Assembly (NCBI GenBank): GCA_002310095.1
Contig: DBYH01000007.1
Coordinates: forward strand, 11,771 to 75,770
Direction of reading: 5' to 3'
Length of the DNA stretch: 64,000 bases
DNA from: Firmicutes bacterium UBA1191
GTDB taxonomy: Bacteria; Bacillota; Clostridia; Peptostreptococcales; Anaerovoracaceae
In this document: positions 1 through 9,166 of the stretch, in pieces
Numbering within the stretch: position 1 is the stretch's first letter
Layout of the letters: each line of letters starts with the position of its first letter
Made by a program: the position numbers and the translations under genes
The notes under the pieces: model-generated
The model's database searches: none
Seen by the model: the letters and a program-made list of their open reading frames with translations, nothing else
What the model was told of the DNA's origin: nothing

Positions 1-1115
1 CTGTCTCTTCTCTGCATCTCGTACAGAAGGGTGATCAGGATTCTGCAGCCGGAAGCACCGATCGGGTGTCCCAGAGCGATTGCGCCGCCGTTTACGTTGG
101 TCTTCTCAGGATCCAGTCCCAGATCCTTTCTGACTGCCAGTGACTGTGCAGCGAACGCTTCGTTTGCTTCTACCAGATCCATGTCTTCGATAGTCAGGCC
201 GGCCTTCTCCAGAGCCTTTCTGGAAGCAGGTACAGGACCTACGCCCATGATTGAAGGATCTACGCCGCCGGAAGCGTATGACTTGATGTAAGCCATAGGC
301 TTGATGCCCAGCTCGTCAGCCTTTTCCTTGCTCATTACTACTACCGCAGCGCCTGAGTCATTGATTCCTGAAGCGTTGGCAGCTGTTACGACACCGCCGT
401 CCTTCTTGAATGCAGGTCTGAGCTTGGCAACCTTCTCCATCGTGGATCCTCTGGTCAGGTGCTCGTCTCTTGCGAATACGATTGGGTCTCCCTTTCTCTG
501 AGGGATCGTTACAGGAACGATTTCCTCATCGAATACGCCGCCGTCTACCGCAGCTTCCGCTCTCTGCTGTGAGATTACTGAGAACTCGTCCAGTTCTTCT
601 CTGGTGATTCCCCACTGCTCAGCAACGTTCTCAGCAGTCATGCCCATGTGATAGTTGTTGAACGCGTCCCAAAGGCCGTCGTTTACCATCATGTCGGTCA
701 TCTCTGCGTTGAACATTCTGGCTCCCCATCTTGCCGCAGGAACTGCGTAGCCTGTTGCTGACATGTTCTCAGCACCACCTGCTACGACGACGTCCGCGTC
801 TCCGGCCTTGATGATCTGCGCAGCCAGTTCAACTGCTCTCAGACCTGAACCGCAGACTTTATTGATAGTAAAGCAAGGAACTTCTACAGGCAGTCCCGCG
901 TCAAGCATCATCTGTCTTGCAACGTTCTGTCCAAGTCCGCCCTGAAGTACGCACCCCATTACTACTTCATCAACCTGGTCCTTTTCAATGCCCGCTCTCT
1001 TGATAGCCTCTTCGATAACAATAGCACCAAGCTGTCTTGTTGGGACATTCTTCAGTGTTCCGCCGAACTTGCCGATAGGTGTTCTTGCAGCACTTACGAT
1101 TACAACTTCTCTCAT
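1..1115 (-). CDS. thlA: acetyl-CoA acetyltransferase (thiolase), C-terminus cut by window edge
   Basis: Condenses two acetyl-CoA to acetoacetyl-CoA (or the reverse), a cytoplasmic step feeding butyrate/butanol-type fermentation. The reading frame opens with MREVVIVSAARTPIGKFGG at an ATG preceded by AGGAGG about 8 bases upstream. The acyl-accepting cysteine lies in NKVCGSGLRA (Cys88), and the C-terminal catalytic motif IALGHPIGASG appears near residue 348. About 371 codons are inside the window; family members have roughly 390, so only some 20 residues and the second catalytic cysteine motif are missing. It sits alone behind a strong promoter flanked by Rex-like palindromes. Thiolase identity is certain; a biosynthetic rather than degradative role is inferred from clostridial context. 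Confidence 0.95.
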   Translation of the reverse strand, partial: MREVVIVSAARTPIGKFGGTLKNVPTRQLGAIVIEEAIKRAGIEKDQVDEVVMGCVLQGGLGQNVARQMMLDAGLPVEVPCFTINKVCGSGLRAVELAAQIIKAGDADVVVAGGAENMSATGYAVPAARWGARMFNAEMTDMMVNDGLWDAFNNYHMGMTAENVAEQWGITREELDEFSVISQQRAEAAVDGGVFDEEIVPVTIPQRKGDPIVFARDEHLTRGSTMEKVAKLRPAFKKDGGVVTAANASGINDSGAAVVVMSKEKADELGIKPMAYIKSYASGGVDPSIMGVGPVPASRKALEKAGLTIEDMDLVEANEAFAAQSLAVRKDLGLDPEKTNVNGGAIALGHPIGASGCRILITLLYEMQRRD

Positions 1116-1167
1116 TCTTGTTTTCCTCCTTAATTAATATACTTATTCTGGGTATATCTTTTGGGTT

Positions 1168-1185
1168 TTGTTAATATTTTAACGG
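1168..1185. promoter_or_regulatory. Rex-like operator in the thlA leader
   Basis: The palindrome TTGTTAATATTTTAACGG matches the Rex consensus TTGTTAA-N4-TTAACAA at all fixed positions except the last two. It lies downstream of the predicted thlA start of transcription and upstream of the ribosome binding site, where a bound repressor would block elongation. Rex is an NADH-sensing repressor that controls thiolase and butyrate genes in clostridia; binding here is inferred. Confidence 0.55.
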
Positions 1186-1222
1186 CTAATCCGATAAAAT
1201 CAATAATTGTCTCTGTGTCGCT

Positions 1223-1250
1223 ATAATACCATAGTTTCAAGGGTTGTCAA
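1223..1250 (-). promoter_or_regulatory. thlA promoter
   Basis: A perfect -35 TTGACA (1245-1250) and a -10 TATTAT (1223-1228) are separated by 16 bases on the minus strand. The predicted transcript would carry a leader of about 100 bases before the thlA start codon. The spacing and near-consensus boxes suggest high expression under the housekeeping sigma factor. Confidence 0.75.
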
Positions 1251-1262
1251 GGGTTTTGGAGC

Positions 1263-1290
1263 AAAATCTGTTAATTTTTTAACAGATTTT
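1263..1290. promoter_or_regulatory. 12-bp inverted repeat: second Rex-like site and/or terminator
   Basis: The arms AAAATCTGTTAA and TTAACAGATTTT surround a TTTT loop. The core CTGTTAATTTTTTAACAG (1268-1285) fits the Rex consensus TTGTTAA-N4-TTAACAA at 16 of the 18 positions including the free ones. It lies just upstream of the thlA -35 box and 24 bases after the stop of the DUF2156 gene, so it could also act as a terminator for that gene. The two roles are not exclusive. Confidence 0.5.
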
Positions 1291-1314
1291 TAGTCCGCCC
1301 CAGGCTCCCTTTTC

Positions 1315-2244
1315 CTAGAAATGCCCTATGTACTTCTCCAGAAGCCTGCACGGACGGTAGGAAAGCTTTGCCTTCCTCAGGTTCGGTATGCCCATGTCCT
1401 CTTCCCTGTTGATGTACTTGGCCCAGCCGGCAACGTGCTTGCAGAATTCATTGTTGATGGCCTGGTACAGTCCCCTGTACTCCACGTTGGCCTTCTCCAC
1501 GTGCTCAGTTATCATTCTGGCTCCGAGGCGTCCGCCCACGGCGATCGCTTCGATCTTGCCGCCGATGCGGATCGCTCCGGCTTCGTATCCCACCGCCTCC
1601 AGATTTCTGAACACATCGTCCATGGCTTCCTCCTCCATTTTGAGGAGCTCCATCTCGTGTTCCGGGATATCCTTGCGGCGGTTGAACTCGTCTATGAACT
1701 GCATGGCCTCGTCAGCCATATCAGATGTCATTTTAACATATTCGTACTCAAATGTCTTCTTAAAATAATTGAGATGATTCTTTTTCTTGTGAAAATCCCT
1801 TCCGGCCAGATCGATCAGATCCTTTGTAAGGTAAATATAGTCGTAGTTCGGACGGTCGTCCTCCCACTTCATCTCCGGCACAGCCTCCTTGATTATCTCG
1901 AGGATGTGGAACGGAACGAGCCTCAGGCTGAACGGGTAGCCTTTGCTTTCGAAGAAGTCACGAGCCTGAAGTATCGTCGCGCGGAGAGACTCCCTGTCGT
2001 AGCCCCCCGTCCTCGTGAGCGGCGGGAACATGAAAGGCATCTCGATCCCCTGCTCCAGTTCCAGGTGGCTGACTCCGCCCATGCACATGTAGTCCCCCAT
2101 GATCTCCCAGCTGAACTGGTTGATGTCGCGCCACATGTAAAGAGCGCTGTAAGAGAGCCCGGAGGTCTTGTACTCAAACCCGTTCAGGTACTCCTCCAGC
2201 ATGTCTCTGTTCTCTAAAGTTATCCTGTTATCGAAAACAAACAT
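1315..2244 (-). CDS. DUF2156 (phosphatidylglycerol lysyltransferase C-terminal-like) protein
   Basis: A 309-residue protein resembling the DUF2156 family, whose fold is a duplicated GNAT domain related to the aminoacyl-transfer domain of MprF and to FemX-like enzymes. Conserved-looking stretches are GGDFH-type Lys-rich KKKNHLNYFKKTFEYEY (about 157-173) and the C-terminal NREEDMGIPNLRKAKLSYRP (near 278-297), typical of this family. There are no membrane segments, so unlike MprF it should be cytosolic. It is the last gene of a run that includes surE and an isochorismatase homologue, 4 bases after the latter. Substrate is unknown; transfer of an aminoacyl or acyl group is inference from the fold. 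Confidence 0.75.
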   Translation of the reverse strand: MFVFDNRITLENRDMLEEYLNGFEYKTSGLSYSALYMWRDINQFSWEIMGDYMCMGGVSHLELEQGIEMPFMFPPLTRTGGYDRESLRATILQARDFFESKGYPFSLRLVPFHILEIIKEAVPEMKWEDDRPNYDYIYLTKDLIDLAGRDFHKKKNHLNYFKKTFEYEYVKMTSDMADEAMQFIDEFNRRKDIPEHEMELLKMEEEAMDDVFRNLEAVGYEAGAIRIGGKIEAIAVGGRLGARMITEHVEKANVEYRGLYQAINNEFCKHVAGWAKYINREEDMGIPNLRKAKLSYRPCRLLEKYIGHF

Positions 2245-2248
2245 GGTG

Positions 2249-2791
2249 CTACTTGACGATCTTGGAGATCTCTCTGAATCCTTCAGCCTTAGAATCCTTC
2301 AACAGCTCGTAGAGAACCGACTCGTATGTGGTCATGACCGCGCCGGCCTTCTCCATTCTCTCCGCCGACCAGACGAAATCGTTCTGGCTGCGGGAGGAGA
2401 TGCAGTCAACGGGAACGTATACGTTGTATCCCTCTTCGAGGAGCTTCTCGACAGTCTGCTGGACGCAGATGTGGGCTTCGATTCCGCATACGATTATGTT
2501 CTGCTTCGCCTCAATCTCGAGCTGGTTGATGAAATCCACGTGGCTCATGCAGCTGAAGCATGTCTTGTCGATCGGTTCGAACTCGCCTATGGCCTCGGCC
2601 ACCTCAGGAATGGTCTCGCCGATTCCCTTTGTGTACTGCTGGGTCACGATGTGCGGGATGCCCAGGACTCCCAGTCCCTTCGCGAGTCTGCAGGTCTTGT
2701 CCACGAGTTCTTCCTTGTGGCTCATGGCCGGCACCAGTTTCTCCTGAAAATCAATGAATACAGCCAGTGTGTCTTCTCTGTTTAATGTCAT
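2249..2791 (-). CDS. isochorismatase-family cysteine hydrolase
   Basis: A 180-residue protein with the Asp-Lys-Cys triad of the isochorismatase/nicotinamidase superfamily: Asp14 in VFIDFQEKL, Lys76 in PIDKTCFS and nucleophile Cys109 in GIEAHICVQQT. The sequence is closest to the YcaC-like branch, whose physiological substrates are mostly unknown, so nicotinamidase activity should not be assumed. Its ATG overlaps the surE stop by 4 bases, indicating translational coupling, and the DUF2156 gene follows after 4 bases. It should be a soluble cytoplasmic enzyme that hydrolyses an amide or vinyl ether. Confidence 0.85.
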   Translation of the reverse strand: MTLNREDTLAVFIDFQEKLVPAMSHKEELVDKTCRLAKGLGVLGIPHIVTQQYTKGIGETIPEVAEAIGEFEPIDKTCFSCMSHVDFINQLEIEAKQNIIVCGIEAHICVQQTVEKLLEEGYNVYVPVDCISSRSQNDFVWSAERMEKAGAVMTTYESVLYELLKDSKAEGFREISKIVK

Positions 2792-3555
2792 TTACCTATC
2801 CTCCAGTCTTCCAGCATTTCGCTGGCGTAATACGCCGTCATATCCTTGTGAATCGGCGATATAGACGCGTAGCCGTTCTCGAGGGCAACCACGTCAAAAT
2901 GGTTCTCATCGCTCTCATAGAGCACCGCGTCGCCGCCGTATACGAAAGTCGTCACTTCGCCTTCCGTCCTGACCTGCACGTCGTTTATGTACTCCCTCTC
3001 ACCGAGGCACGTGCAGAATACTCCTTTTATCTCATCCGCAGGCAGATCCGGCGTGTTGATGTTTATCATCACGCGGCTGTCCCACTTGCCGCCGGTCTTC
3101 TCAAGCAGATCGACAGCCAGATCGCAGGCGTAGTCAAAGTGTGTCGCCTGATGGCTGTCCACGGAAACCGCGACCGACGGATAACCCTGTATGGATCCCT
3201 CGAGGGCCGCTCCGACAGTTCCCGAGTATACGGTGTCCGTCCCCACATTGGCGCCGTGGTTGATGCCTGCGAAGACCATGTCGACCTCAACGCCTCTGAG
3301 CCTGAGCATCTTCAGACCCACCGCTACGCAGTCGGAAGGAGTGCCGTCCATTGCAAAAGCAGCCTCCACTCCGTCGTATTCCACGGGCCAGACACTTATG
3401 GGGCTCCCGAGTGTTATGGCGTGGCTCGCCGCGCTCCTCTGCCCGTCAGGCGCAAAGACATAAACCTCCGCGCCGGCGCGCTCTGTAAGAGCGTCCACCA
3501 GTTCGCGCAGACCGCGAGCCTCTATGCCATCATCATTTGCAACCAGTATCTTCAA
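2788..3555 (-). CDS. surE: 5'/3'-nucleotidase SurE
   Basis: A metal-dependent nucleoside monophosphate phosphatase of the SurE family, 255 residues. The N-terminal MKILVANDDGI carries the metal-binding Asp8-Asp9; the family serine lies in GQRSAASHAI (Ser41), and GINHGANVGTDTVYSGTVG is the conserved Asn loop. I place the start at the TTG at 3555 because it gives the canonical SurE N-terminus and has GGAG 8 bases upstream. A longer in-frame extension would consist of arginine-rich sequence read from the neighbouring gene's glycine repeats and is rejected. It lies 23 bases after a DUF2207 gene and overlaps the next gene by 4 bases. Confidence 0.93.
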   Translation of the reverse strand: MKILVANDDGIEARGLRELVDALTERAGAEVYVFAPDGQRSAASHAITLGSPISVWPVEYDGVEAAFAMDGTPSDCVAVGLKMLRLRGVEVDMVFAGINHGANVGTDTVYSGTVGAALEGSIQGYPSVAVSVDSHQATHFDYACDLAVDLLEKTGGKWDSRVMININTPDLPADEIKGVFCTCLGEREYINDVQVRTEGEVTTFVYGGDAVLYESDENHFDVVALENGYASISPIHKDMTAYYASEMLEDWRIGK

Positions 3556-3578
3556 TCCTGTTTCTCCAATCCTTGTGT

Positions 3579-5498
<1,920 letters not shown>

Positions 5499-5545
5499 TT
5501 TTTCACCCTTCTGACCGTTCAAACAGAAAAACAAACTGACAGGCA

Positions 5546-5554
5546 ATTATACCA
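5546..5554 (-). promoter_or_regulatory. extended -10 promoter before DUF2207 copy 2
   Basis: The minus strand reads TGGTATAAT in the gap between the two DUF2207 genes, an extended -10 element with no convincing -35 box. It would give a leader of about 40 bases before the ATG at 5498. Confidence 0.5.
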
Positions 5555-5571
5555 TAAAACAGGCTTCGGCT

Positions 5572-7527
5572 CTACCAGGAGCCGCCTCCGCCGCCACCTG
5601 CTCCGCCTCCGCCGGAGAAGGATCCTCCGCCGCTTCCGCCGGACGGTGACGAGGTCATGTTCGTCGAGATGCTGTTCATCATTGAATCCACGGAATCCAG
5701 GAACGACGCCGATGTCACAGGGTTGCTTCCCGCGTAGACATGGGTGCTCTGATACCATTCAGGCGGCTGTGTGGCCAGGGCCGCGAAGTTCTTGGCGTAC
5801 ACGGCTGTCACGCCCAGCGCAAAGGCAAAGGCGAGGTTTTTATAGAAATACTGCGGATCCTGTTCCGCGAGCATTTCCATCCTGTCCTTTTCTGCGACCT
5901 GAAGGAAGTTCTTGTATCCTCTGATCTTGCCGAGCACATCGACGTACCAGTCAGTCTTCCTCCTGCACGCGCCCGACAGCAGGAACAGCACGAAGCTGGC
6001 TCCGATTCCGATGAGGAACGGAATGAACAGAATTCCCGGGGCGACTTCGAAGAAATAGGACATGCCCAGACCGACTGCGACCAGTATGACGTAAATAATT
6101 ATCTTGAAGTAATGCTGGTGATCGTTTAGCTTGTTCGAAATGCCGACGAAGCCGGTGACCATTACGGCCGCGGCCATCACCGCGACGTAGAGCGGTCCGA
6201 GAACCGAGCCGCCGCCTATATCCCTGATGTCTGCTCCGACAAAGGTGGCGACGCCCACCAGGGCCAGTATGCCGAAACATCCGCCCGCCAGCATGAGCTT
6301 GGAAAATCTTTCGGCTTTCTTATCGTACAGCTTGCCTTTGTATCGTTTGAGAATGGCTCCCCTTATCGTCGATACTGTCTTGTAGAATTTATTCTTGAGG
6401 TCGTCGATAGTTACGGTGTCTCCGTCACCGAAGAGGCCTTCCATGAAGGTCCCTTCCCCTATGACGTCTCCGTCGTAATCGCGGACTTTTGCTATCTCGT
6501 ACGTACTCTTTGTCTTCTTTTTCCTGATTCCGGCCGGCACGTCGGTCTCCACGATCTTCAGGTATCCTTTGTCGGCCAGGCTCAGCAACATACTTATTAC
6601 ATGATTGCCGCTGATTTCCCCCTCTGACAGATATCCGACTTCAGGGGCGCTCAGTTTTTCAGGCGGATAGAACTCCTCGGTCTCAACGACGCGCGGATCC
6701 ACACCGTACCTTCTCCAGAGGAAGAATCCCGCTGCCGCCAGCAGAAGCATCAGTCCCGTGATGATGTACAGCAGTGTGTTGGACGGCTCCTTTGCCTGTC
6801 TTGAGAAGTATCCTTCCGGGAGCACAGCGCGCATGGTCAGACCGTTCATGACGTAATCCGTCGTCTCTCCGGAGATTTCTGTGTCCGAAACAGCCTTGAA
6901 ACTGACCATATCATTATTGCCGGTCTTGATGCCGACCTTGCTCATGTCTATTGCTTTCGGAAACTGAACGTCAAAGGAAACGTGGTCAATCGACTTGGCT
7001 TCCCATGACGTGCCTATGAGATTGTAGAAGAACTCATCGCCGTCCTTGAAGTGATCGCCCTTCGTATCGAAGGTGTAATTCATTTTATAAGTCAGATATT
7101 GAGGGGCGTACGCGTCCGGATCCCCGATGCGGGCGCAGAACACTCCGTCCTCGCTCTCGTCCTCCCATTCCACGTATTCATATCTCATGCTGTCGGGATC
7201 ACCGTAGATAAGCGGGTATCCGCTCATTACGGAAAAGTCCTTTACCTTGCCGTAGTACATGGACTGCTGGCCGTCCCTGTCCAGCCTTGTCTGCAGCAGA
7301 ATCGTCCTGTATATTCCGTGACTCTGTGCCGTGAACTCGACGCTTATTGTCTCGGTGATGTCATAAGTGTCGTCCTCGTTCACGACGACCTGAACATCAT
7401 AGTCCTTTATTATGAAATTGCCCGCTGCCCGGGCTTCCTGCGGCATCAGACAAAAGGCCGTAGCAAAAACAGACAACAAAACAATCGCAAAAGCTCTTCT
7501 TGCTGCTCTTAATCTGAATGTCTTCAT
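5572..7527 (-). CDS. DUF2207 membrane protein with glycine-rich tail (copy 1)
   Basis: 651 residues with a classical signal peptide ending near QEARA|AG (residue 35). The extracytoplasmic DUF2207 domain contains TAQSHGIYRTI. A membrane span lies near residues 250-270 (LLYIITGLMLLLAAAGFF), a cytoplasmic stretch with ETEEFYPPEKLSAPEVGYL follows, and further membrane spans lie near 400-500. The last 25 residues are GGSGGGSFSGGGGAGG-like and end in SW. The ribosome binding site AGGGGGA lies 8 bases upstream of ATG. The paralogue downstream shares the whole architecture, so the pair arose by tandem duplication. Function unknown; a cell-envelope role is inferred. Confidence 0.87.
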   Translation of the reverse strand: MKTFRLRAARRAFAIVLLSVFATAFCLMPQEARAAGNFIIKDYDVQVVVNEDDTYDITETISVEFTAQSHGIYRTILLQTRLDRDGQQSMYYGKVKDFSVMSGYPLIYGDPDSMRYEYVEWEDESEDGVFCARIGDPDAYAPQYLTYKMNYTFDTKGDHFKDGDEFFYNLIGTSWEAKSIDHVSFDVQFPKAIDMSKVGIKTGNNDMVSFKAVSDTEISGETTDYVMNGLTMRAVLPEGYFSRQAKEPSNTLLYIITGLMLLLAAAGFFLWRRYGVDPRVVETEEFYPPEKLSAPEVGYLSEGEISGNHVISMLLSLADKGYLKIVETDVPAGIRKKKTKSTYEIAKVRDYDGDVIGEGTFMEGLFGDGDTVTIDDLKNKFYKTVSTIRGAILKRYKGKLYDKKAERFSKLMLAGGCFGILALVGVATFVGADIRDIGGGSVLGPLYVAVMAAAVMVTGFVGISNKLNDHQHYFKIIIYVILVAVGLGMSYFFEVAPGILFIPFLIGIGASFVLFLLSGACRRKTDWYVDVLGKIRGYKNFLQVAEKDRMEMLAEQDPQYFYKNLAFAFALGVTAVYAKNFAALATQPPEWYQSTHVYAGSNPVTSASFLDSVDSMMNSISTNMTSSPSGGSGGGSFSGGGGAGGGGGGSW

Positions 7528-7557
7528 TGATTAGTCCCCCTACTGCTGATCTCTCTG

Positions 7558-9165
7558 TTACAGCATCGTTTTAAGACGCTCCTTGTTGAGAAGCCCGATA
7601 TTATCGGCCTGTATGATAAGTTCCAGCTGAAGCATGGCCAGATTGGCCGCCGAAGCGAAAATACCGAATACTATGTCGAATACCATCGCGTCGATAAGCG
7701 TCTGGCTTGCTATTCCCAGCTGAGCGAATATGGCAATGTACGCCAGAAGATTGGCGCCCGGTACTGGCGGCGTCGCCACGAAGAGCACAACGGCCAGAAC
7801 CATGGCAACAACGAACCAGACCGGCGTCACTGATATTTCGAACCGGGCCGCTGCGTATACTGTAAGTGCCAGCGTTCCGATAACGTTAATAGGCATGTAA
7901 AGAACAAGGCCCTGCGGAAGCATGACCGACGCGAAACGGCTTTCGATTCCGAGCTCCTTTATGCAGCTTTTCTCCGCAAGACCGAAAGCCTCCTCCAGAG
8001 AACCGGCCCTGAGAGTCTTGCTGAAAGGTATCCAGAGTTTTCTTACCAGAGTCCCCGGCGAAACTTCCTTCCTGATCGATACGTAAGTGAGCACGACTCC
8101 CAGGAAGAGCAGGGAAACGGTCAGGGCAAGAACGAAGGCTTTCCACAGTCCCTTGATGAGAGACTCATTGGCGATGATCTGCATGCAGATCAGTATCGCC
8201 GCGAAGTACGGCACCAGCCTGCTTACCCATTCTGCCAGGAGCATGGCAACCAGATTGCACTGCCTTATGATATGCGTCAGACGATCGACGCGCGAACCGA
8301 TTACTATGAGCGCCGATCCGAGCAGGAATGCAAGCAGCAGTATCTGAGGCGTGTTCGCTTCGATCAGAGGCGACAGCACATTCTCCGGAACGATCTGGAG
8401 CAGCTCCTCAAAAAGGCCTGCGGCGGTGTTCTGATCAAAGGCCTGTCCGACATAATCAGATCTGAATAAGGTCTGGCCTACCGTGAGTGAAACAAGAGCC
8501 GCGACAAGACTGAACAGGAAATATCTCCTTACCACCTTGGTTCCGTCTCCGCCCTGTTCGGCAACGTTTCTGGTGTTCAGCATGGTCGTAATAACCATGA
8601 AAAATATCACCGGACCGGACATGGCAAGCAGCACTCTGTACCACAGATCGAACAGCGGCGTCAGGACCATGCTGTTTACAACGTCCTGGGCGGAATCCGA
8701 CAGGCAGTTTGCCCCGATCAGGCCGCAGATGATTCCAATCGCTAAAGCTATTATAATCTTCAGCACCGGGTTCATCCTCTTTGCGTGAAGGGTGATTCTC
8801 AGAGAGTTCGTTCCGTCTTCATAGCCGTATTGAGGCGTCATTCCCACTGATGTCAGGAGGGAACCTAACCAGTCGGCCATTTCATTCATGGCCCTCCCCA
8901 GAGGGTTGAATATTTCCCCCTCATGGGCGACTTCAATGACGTAACGGCTGAAACGCTTGTAAATGCGCGCGTAAACCTCGGCCTCTTCACCGAATCTGTC
9001 GCGCATGCGAAGAAGCGCCTCTTCGATTGAAAGCCTGATTCTGGTGCGATTCAGGCTCTCAACGTCAATTTTTTTAAGTTCCTCTTCAAGCTCTCCTGAG
9101 AAGGTGTCTATTCCCAGCCCGTTGAGGTGGAATGTATTTTCATAGTGACAGGTTTTCCGTCTCAT
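7558..9165 (-). CDS. dicarboxylate/amino-acid:cation symporter with N-terminal GHKL-like domain
   Basis: 535 residues. From about residue 133 to the end it is a DAACS (GltP-type) secondary transporter with about eight hydrophobic segments, including the re-entrant-loop region around ATPPVPGANLLAY near residue 455. Residues 1-125 are soluble and resemble a degenerate RsbW-type GHKL ATPase domain: RIRLSIEEALLRM (43-55) at the N-box, YVIEVAHEGEIFNPLG (75-90) where the ADP-binding Asp-x-Gly should be, and YGYEDGTNSLRITL at the end. The N-box Asn and G1 Asp are absent, so ATP binding is doubtful. Its ATG follows the preceding stop by one base, so it is translationally coupled to the STAS-kinase-GHKL gene. 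Regulation of transport through the N-terminal domain is inference. Confidence 0.82.
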   Translation of the reverse strand: MRRKTCHYENTFHLNGLGIDTFSGELEEELKKIDVESLNRTRIRLSIEEALLRMRDRFGEEAEVYARIYKRFSRYVIEVAHEGEIFNPLGRAMNEMADWLGSLLTSVGMTPQYGYEDGTNSLRITLHAKRMNPVLKIIIALAIGIICGLIGANCLSDSAQDVVNSMVLTPLFDLWYRVLLAMSGPVIFFMVITTMLNTRNVAEQGGDGTKVVRRYFLFSLVAALVSLTVGQTLFRSDYVGQAFDQNTAAGLFEELLQIVPENVLSPLIEANTPQILLLAFLLGSALIVIGSRVDRLTHIIRQCNLVAMLLAEWVSRLVPYFAAILICMQIIANESLIKGLWKAFVLALTVSLLFLGVVLTYVSIRKEVSPGTLVRKLWIPFSKTLRAGSLEEAFGLAEKSCIKELGIESRFASVMLPQGLVLYMPINVIGTLALTVYAAARFEISVTPVWFVVAMVLAVVLFVATPPVPGANLLAYIAIFAQLGIASQTLIDAMVFDIVFGIFASAANLAMLQLELIIQADNIGLLNKERLKTML

Positions 9166-9166
9166 T

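Noticed and set aside
1321..2217. Plus-strand open frame of 298 codons
   Set aside because: Shadow of the DUF2156 gene, which has the coherent family match; the plus-strand product matches nothing.
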